This document shows, piece after piece, positions 60,716 through 64,000 of a DNA stretch of 64,000 bases. The stretch covers positions 310,001 to 374,000 of the forward strand of contig JACJYW010000004.1 of NCBI GenBank assembly GCA_020635955.1, read 5' to 3'. The notes below the pieces were generated by a model. The model made no database searches and was not told where the DNA came from. It was given only the letters and a program-made list of their open reading frames with translations. Origin of the DNA: Crocinitomicaceae bacterium. Lineage in GTDB: Bacteria; Bacteroidota; Bacteroidia; Flavobacteriales_D; Crocinitomicaceae. How positions within the stretch are numbered: the stretch's first letter is position 1; each line of letters opens with the position of its first letter. The position numbers and the translations under genes are program-made.

Positions 60716-60882
60716 ACCTAACACTGTACGTAAAGTTCATGTCCGACACTCTGTCCACGCTTTTCCCTCCCATTACGTGTCCATAATCCGGGCGGCCATC
60801 ACGGTCGGACAGCCAGAGTCCGGGATTTTTTGCCCTCGCACTTCGCACGCAATAAATTGCTAGCTTTAGCCAAACGTTATGC
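60716..60882. repeat. 167-bp attC-like, GC-rich palindromic element
   Basis: Begins with ACCTAAC (fits RYYYAAC) and ends with GTTATGC (near GTTRRRY), the core-site pattern of integron attC sites. TAAC...TAAAG at the left (60719-60735) is inverted as CTTTA...GTTA at the right (60864-60879), with 8 and 7 bases between the parts, as expected for attC L/R boxes. Between them, TGTCCGAC (60740-60747) is inverted as GTCGGACA (60804-60811). The inner part is far richer in GC than the flanks. Function is inferred; no integrase is in the window. Confidence 0.5.
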
Positions 60883-60929
60883 TTTATTGAGTTTTACAAA
60901 TCAATAATTCACCCAAAACTTAAGAATGA

Positions 60930-61940
60930 ATGTTAGGTCTATTTAAGAAAAAGAAAAACGATACCGATTTCCCCTCGAATGATTTTGAACATTCAATTTT
61001 AGATGCTGCCACGAATTCCAGGACTTATGATCAATTCTACACCAAATTATTATGGGCAGATTTAATTGTATTAACAGATGGATCGACCCCTAAAGAAGAA
61101 GGAGAAAACGCAACAGTTAACTTCATTGCATTAGAATCAGGTCATATCCCAATTTTCAGTTCAATTAATCGCATTCATGATAAAGGAATCATAAAAAAAG
61201 AAGTTCCATTTATCACCCTGAAAGGACATGATTTACTAGAAATCACAAAAGGTGCTTCTTTAGTTTTAAACCCTTATTCCGACTACCCAAAAGAACTTGT
61301 GCCGGAAGAAATTAATGATCTTTTAGAAGGAACCATATATGGTAAGCTGGAGGAGATGAATAAAGGACTATCCGTTCAAGAACTGAATGAACTAGACGAA
61401 CTATTTAAACAGGCGTTCAAAAGGCTGAACAAGTTGATTTATTTAGATGGTTTTAGGCCAAGGTCTTTGGATTTAGTTAATGAAAAAAAATTGCGTCAAT
61501 CGATAGCGGAATTTGAACAAATTTTGGAAAAAGTTCCGGATCATTGGCAAAGCATTTTTGGCATGGCCAAAGCTTATCAAAGAATAGGTGAACATTCAAA
61601 ATCATTAGAATTGTTAGAATCGGCTCTGGAATTAGAGAAGACTGATCATTCAATTGCCTTGGAGGCATCAATTGAAGCAGTTAACCTAAGAAATCTAGAA
61701 AAAGCCTTACTCTATTCTGAGGAAGCAATTAAAAGATCTCCTAATAACCATGTACTACTTGGGAATTACGCCATGAACTTGCTAGTTGCGGGTAGAGAGA
61801 CAGAAGCTAAGGAAACAATTGAAAAAGCTTTCATTTTAAATGATTCGGATCAAATTAACGCGAATATCAGTAGAATGATTAATGACGTCATTAACGGCAA
61901 GAAAAAAAGGCCAACATTTGATGATTTACTTAATTATTAG
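60930..61940 (+). CDS. SseB-domain plus TPR protein
   Basis: 336 aa. Residues about 15-135 resemble the SseB N-terminal domain (FYTKLLWADLIVLTDGST, VNFIALESGHIPIFSSINRI, GASLVLNPYSDYPKEL). A helical linker leads to TPR-like helices at about 190-320 (HWQSIFGMAKAYQRIGEHSKSLELLESALELEK in part, LLGNYAMNLLVAGRETEAKETIEKAF). No signal peptide; cytosolic. SseB is linked to serine tolerance in E. coli, without a known mechanism. It lies between a full attC-like element and a partial copy of it, as a gene cassette would. Confidence 0.8.
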   Translation: MLGLFKKKKNDTDFPSNDFEHSILDAATNSRTYDQFYTKLLWADLIVLTDGSTPKEEGENATVNFIALESGHIPIFSSINRIHDKGIIKKEVPFITLKGHDLLEITKGASLVLNPYSDYPKELVPEEINDLLEGTIYGKLEEMNKGLSVQELNELDELFKQAFKRLNKLIYLDGFRPRSLDLVNEKKLRQSIAEFEQILEKVPDHWQSIFGMAKAYQRIGEHSKSLELLESALELEKTDHSIALEASIEAVNLRNLEKALLYSEEAIKRSPNNHVLLGNYAMNLLVAGRETEAKETIEKAFILNDSDQINANISRMINDVINGKKKRPTFDDLLNY

Positions 61941-61956
61941 AACTGAATGGGTGAAA

Positions 61957-61991
61957 AACGCCACACAACATATTAGCTAAAGCTAACGTCC
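61957..61991. repeat. partial attC-like element downstream of the SseB-TPR gene
   Basis: Aligns without gaps to 60710-60744 (23 of 35 bases identical), keeping the AACA...TAAAG layout. GCTAAAGCTA (61976-61985) is also the reverse complement of 60861-60870 in the full element. TTAGC-TAAA-GCTAA (61973-61986) is a small hairpin. No matching 3' core was found. Confidence 0.4.
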
Positions 61992-62065
61992 TTCCAAATC
62001 CAACAACAGGATTAGATGAAACCAGCATCCATTTTAAACCACTTCAACAAAACGACTTATTATCA

Positions 62066-62112
62066 AATAAAAGACCCCGATAAAATTCATTCTATCGGGG
62101 TCTTTCATTTTT
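62066..62112. terminator. bidirectional rho-independent terminator
   Basis: AAAGACCCCGATA (62070-62082) pairs with TATCGGGGTCTTT (62093-62105), 13 bp, loop of 10. T-rich runs follow on both strands, so it can end transcription of the SseB-TPR gene region and of the T9SS protein on the minus strand. Confidence 0.9.
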
Positions 62113-62121
62113 GCGATTAGA

Positions 62122-64000
62122 CTAGTGCTTCACAATTCTTTTATTGACAATTTTATCCTCTTTTACCAACTGGATCATATAAACTCCTCCAGGCAAATCA
62201 GATAGATCTAACGTTTGTATTCCTTCTGTCAACTGACGTTGTGTTTGAACAACTTGTCCATTCATTGTCACCACCAATAACAGGTCTATTGAAGTACCCA
62301 ACTCCAAATTAAGTATCCCTTGTGTTGGATTCGGATACAAATTAACTACAAATGCTTCATCTTCCTCAATTCCGGCTGTCGTAATCTCAATAATATTGTT
62401 CACAAGAGAGAAAGTGGAACATCCATTTTGGTCAGTATAAAGAAGGGTGTAATAACCATTTTGATTTTGTGCTACCCAGTCCAAAGAGTCATTCGTTTCT
62501 CCTGTCACAGCAGCTCCTTCAAAATACCATTGGTTTCCACTTGTTTGATTAGAGATTAGCCATTGACCATCTAAAGTAATAACAGGCGCACTTGGATTAG
62601 GATTAATGGTAATGTGTATAGAATCTTCACCGTGGCATCCATTAACATCCCATCCGTCTATATAATATGTTTTGTTTACCATTGTAGTTGACAATGGATC
62701 TGCTATTAAGTTATTTGATAAGGTAGCATCATTTGTCCAAATATAAGTCACCCCACCCGTAGCCATAAGTTGCAATGTATCTCCTAAACACATTGAAGTA
62801 TCGGCACCTGCATCAATACTTGGCAATGGATTTATGCCAATAGTAACTTGTGCAGTATTTTCACAACCCGTAGTAGTATTCGTTCCAGTTACTGTGTAAG
62901 TAGTAGGCACAACTGGCTTAACCCATGGATTAGAAATATTCGTTGGTGACAAAAAAGTTGGATGTGAATCCCACTGATATGTGCTCGCTCCAGAGGCTGT
63001 TAAATTTGCTGAGTCACCTAAGCAAATACTCACATTCGCTCCAGCAGATACATTTGGTAATGCATCAACAGTGATAAGAACTGAATCTGTTTTTGTACAA
63101 CCGTTTACATCTGTTCCTGAAACATAATACCAGGTATTTACAACAGGATCTACCCATGGGTTAGAAATTGTTGTATTAGAAATAGTTGGATCTGCTTGCC
63201 ATTGCCAGGTTAATGCACCCGTAGCAAATATTTGAGAAGAATCACCTAAACAATGAGAATTTGTTGGCCCTGCGTCAACCCCTGGTAAAGATAAAGTTGA
63301 AATGATCACCTGATCTTGATCTGTACATCCATTAGCATCAGTTCCTGTTACTGTAAATGTGGTTTGAGCAACAGGAAATGCGTAAGGGTTTGAAACATTT
63401 AAAGCAGAAAGATAAGGAGACGTATTCCATACATATGAAACAGCTCCCGAAGCCCCTAACAATATTGAATCTCCAACGCAAACCTGACCATCAACACCTG
63501 CGTTAACAACTGGCGGCGTGTACAAAGAAACAGTAACTGAATCTTTATTTTTGCATCCGTTACCATCTGTACCTGTTACATAATATTTAGTAACAGCAGT
63601 TGGTGTTGCCGTTGGATTAGATACGTTCAAAGGAGTTAAAGTAGAGTTGAATGTCCATAAATAGGTTGAAGCTCCACTTGCATTTAATGTACCAGACGTT
63701 CCTGGACAAACCGAAAAGTTAGTACCTGCATCAACTGTTGGCAAACTAAATGCGGTTACACTTGCATTTGCCGAATTTTGACACCCGTTCACATCAGTAA
63801 TAGTCACGGTATATGTCCCTGTTGAGTAAACGGTTGTAAAACTATCTGTTGAAGAAGTACTCCATGAGTAAGTTGAATATGAATCAGTATACAGGGTTAC
63901 TGAATCACCAGTACAAAAACTTAAAGGAGTATCATTATAAATGGTAGGAGTTGGAATTGGATTAATTGTTACTGTAACAGTGTCATAATCTATACATCCT
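62122..64000 (-). CDS. C-terminal part of a large tandem-repeat surface protein with T9SS type A sorting domain
   Basis: Partial: the frame is open to the right edge of the window, so about 626 residues are visible and the start lies outside. Five complete tandem repeats of about 80 residues (each with x-x-A-G-x-x-x-x-x-C-x-G-D-S, SGAxxYxW, SNPxxxP, YxVTGTDxNGC) precede a tail domain (about 450-475) and a type A C-terminal sorting domain (NLYPNPTQGILNLEL near the start, GGVYMIQLVKEDKIVNKRIVKH). Each repeat carries two Cys that could form a disulfide. Secreted by T9SS and attached at the surface; the adhesive role is inferred. Confidence 0.9.
   Translation of the reverse strand, partial: GCIDYDTVTVTINPIPTPTIYNDTPLSFCTGDSVTLYTDSYSTYSWSTSSTDSFTTVYSTGTYTVTITDVNGCQNSANASVTAFSLPTVDAGTNFSVCPGTSGTLNASGASTYLWTFNSTLTPLNVSNPTATPTAVTKYYVTGTDGNGCKNKDSVTVSLYTPPVVNAGVDGQVCVGDSILLGASGAVSYVWNTSPYLSALNVSNPYAFPVAQTTFTVTGTDANGCTDQDQVIISTLSLPGVDAGPTNSHCLGDSSQIFATGALTWQWQADPTISNTTISNPWVDPVVNTWYYVSGTDVNGCTKTDSVLITVDALPNVSAGANVSICLGDSANLTASGASTYQWDSHPTFLSPTNISNPWVKPVVPTTYTVTGTNTTTGCENTAQVTIGINPLPSIDAGADTSMCLGDTLQLMATGGVTYIWTNDATLSNNLIADPLSTTMVNKTYYIDGWDVNGCHGEDSIHITINPNPSAPVITLDGQWLISNQTSGNQWYFEGAAVTGETNDSLDWVAQNQNGYYTLLYTDQNGCSTFSLVNNIIEITTAGIEEDEAFVVNLYPNPTQGILNLELGTSIDLLLVVTMNGQVVQTQRQLTEGIQTLDLSDLPGGVYMIQLVKEDKIVNKRIVKH

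Noticed and set aside
60660..60848. A 62-codon open frame on the minus strand through the attC-like element
   Set aside because: It runs across the end of the lipoprotein gene and the palindromic element, and its sequence shows no domain; the GC-rich repeat explains the open frame.
60716..60882. Possible small structured RNA or tRNA-like element
   Set aside because: No cloverleaf, CCA end or known RNA family pattern; the attC-like core sites explain the symmetry better.
1..64000. tRNA, rRNA, CRISPR array, prophage or toxin-antitoxin system
   Set aside because: Intergenic regions were read on both strands; no tRNA cloverleaf, repeat-spacer array, integrase, transposase or toxin-antitoxin pair was seen.

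Overview
The window is about 37% GC and reads as a chromosome segment of a free-living member of the Bacteroidota, most likely order Flavobacteriales. The sequence supports this in several ways: TAnnTTTG-type -7 promoter elements, type IX secretion (T9SS) sorting domains of both type A and type B, two PorP/SprF proteins, a DnaQ-DnaE fused replicative polymerase, type B ribosomal protein L31, an alternative GlmU-like enzyme, and many short Bacteroidota lipoproteins. I cannot name a species. No tRNA, rRNA, CRISPR array, prophage or transposase was seen. No gene-free stretch exceeds 300 bases.

Layout. 1-4.5 kb (minus): a secreted-protein fragment, then the operon pyrD / HMG-CoA lyase / DUF2807 / lipoprotein, then an outer-membrane protein. 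4.6-6.2 kb: an ECF sigma factor with a downstream one-helix membrane protein. 6.4-13.2 kb: SanA-like protein, two lipoproteins, L31, GlmU-like enzyme, Lon and a small ferredoxin-like protein. 13.2-19.8 kb: RidA, FkbM methyltransferase, glycosyltransferase, SmpB, YqgE, and a rhomboid / PabC-like / TPR operon. 19.8-24.1 kb: L,D-transpeptidase overlapping oligopeptidase B, then a secreted protein. 24.1-31.8 kb (minus): DnaE, a Ser/Thr-rich lipoprotein, peroxiredoxin, ZIP transporter and a methyltransferase. 31.8-38.7 kb: a SiaB-SiaC-CoaE-Nnr operon, an outer-membrane protein, a second rhomboid, MoxR and PurB. 38.7-45.8 kb (minus): an ECF sigma/anti-sigma pair and a MarR-controlled fatty-acid beta-oxidation operon interrupted by an S23 four-helix-bundle gene. 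46-48.3 kb: a DPP-IV-like peptidase.

48.4-59.8 kb is a compact 11.4-kb operon of cell-surface genes: two paralogous IgGFc-binding/PKD proteins with T9SS type B C-terminal domains, each followed directly by a PorP/SprF protein, and ending in a TPR/PD40/OmpA protein. This looks like two copies of a secreted-adhesin plus outer-membrane-partner module with one shared peptidoglycan anchor. 59.9-62 kb holds two orphan genes (a lipoprotein and an SseB-TPR protein) associated with a 167-bp attC-like GC-rich element and a partial second copy. The window ends inside a large repeat protein with a T9SS type A sorting domain.

The items most worth following up are the attC-like elements around the SseB-TPR gene, the S23 gene bounded by 12-bp inverted repeats inside the beta-oxidation operon, the SiaB-SiaC pair that keeps the phospho-threonine position without SiaA or SiaD nearby, the recurrent very short or absent 5' leaders, and the 98-base overlap of the transpeptidase and oligopeptidase genes.
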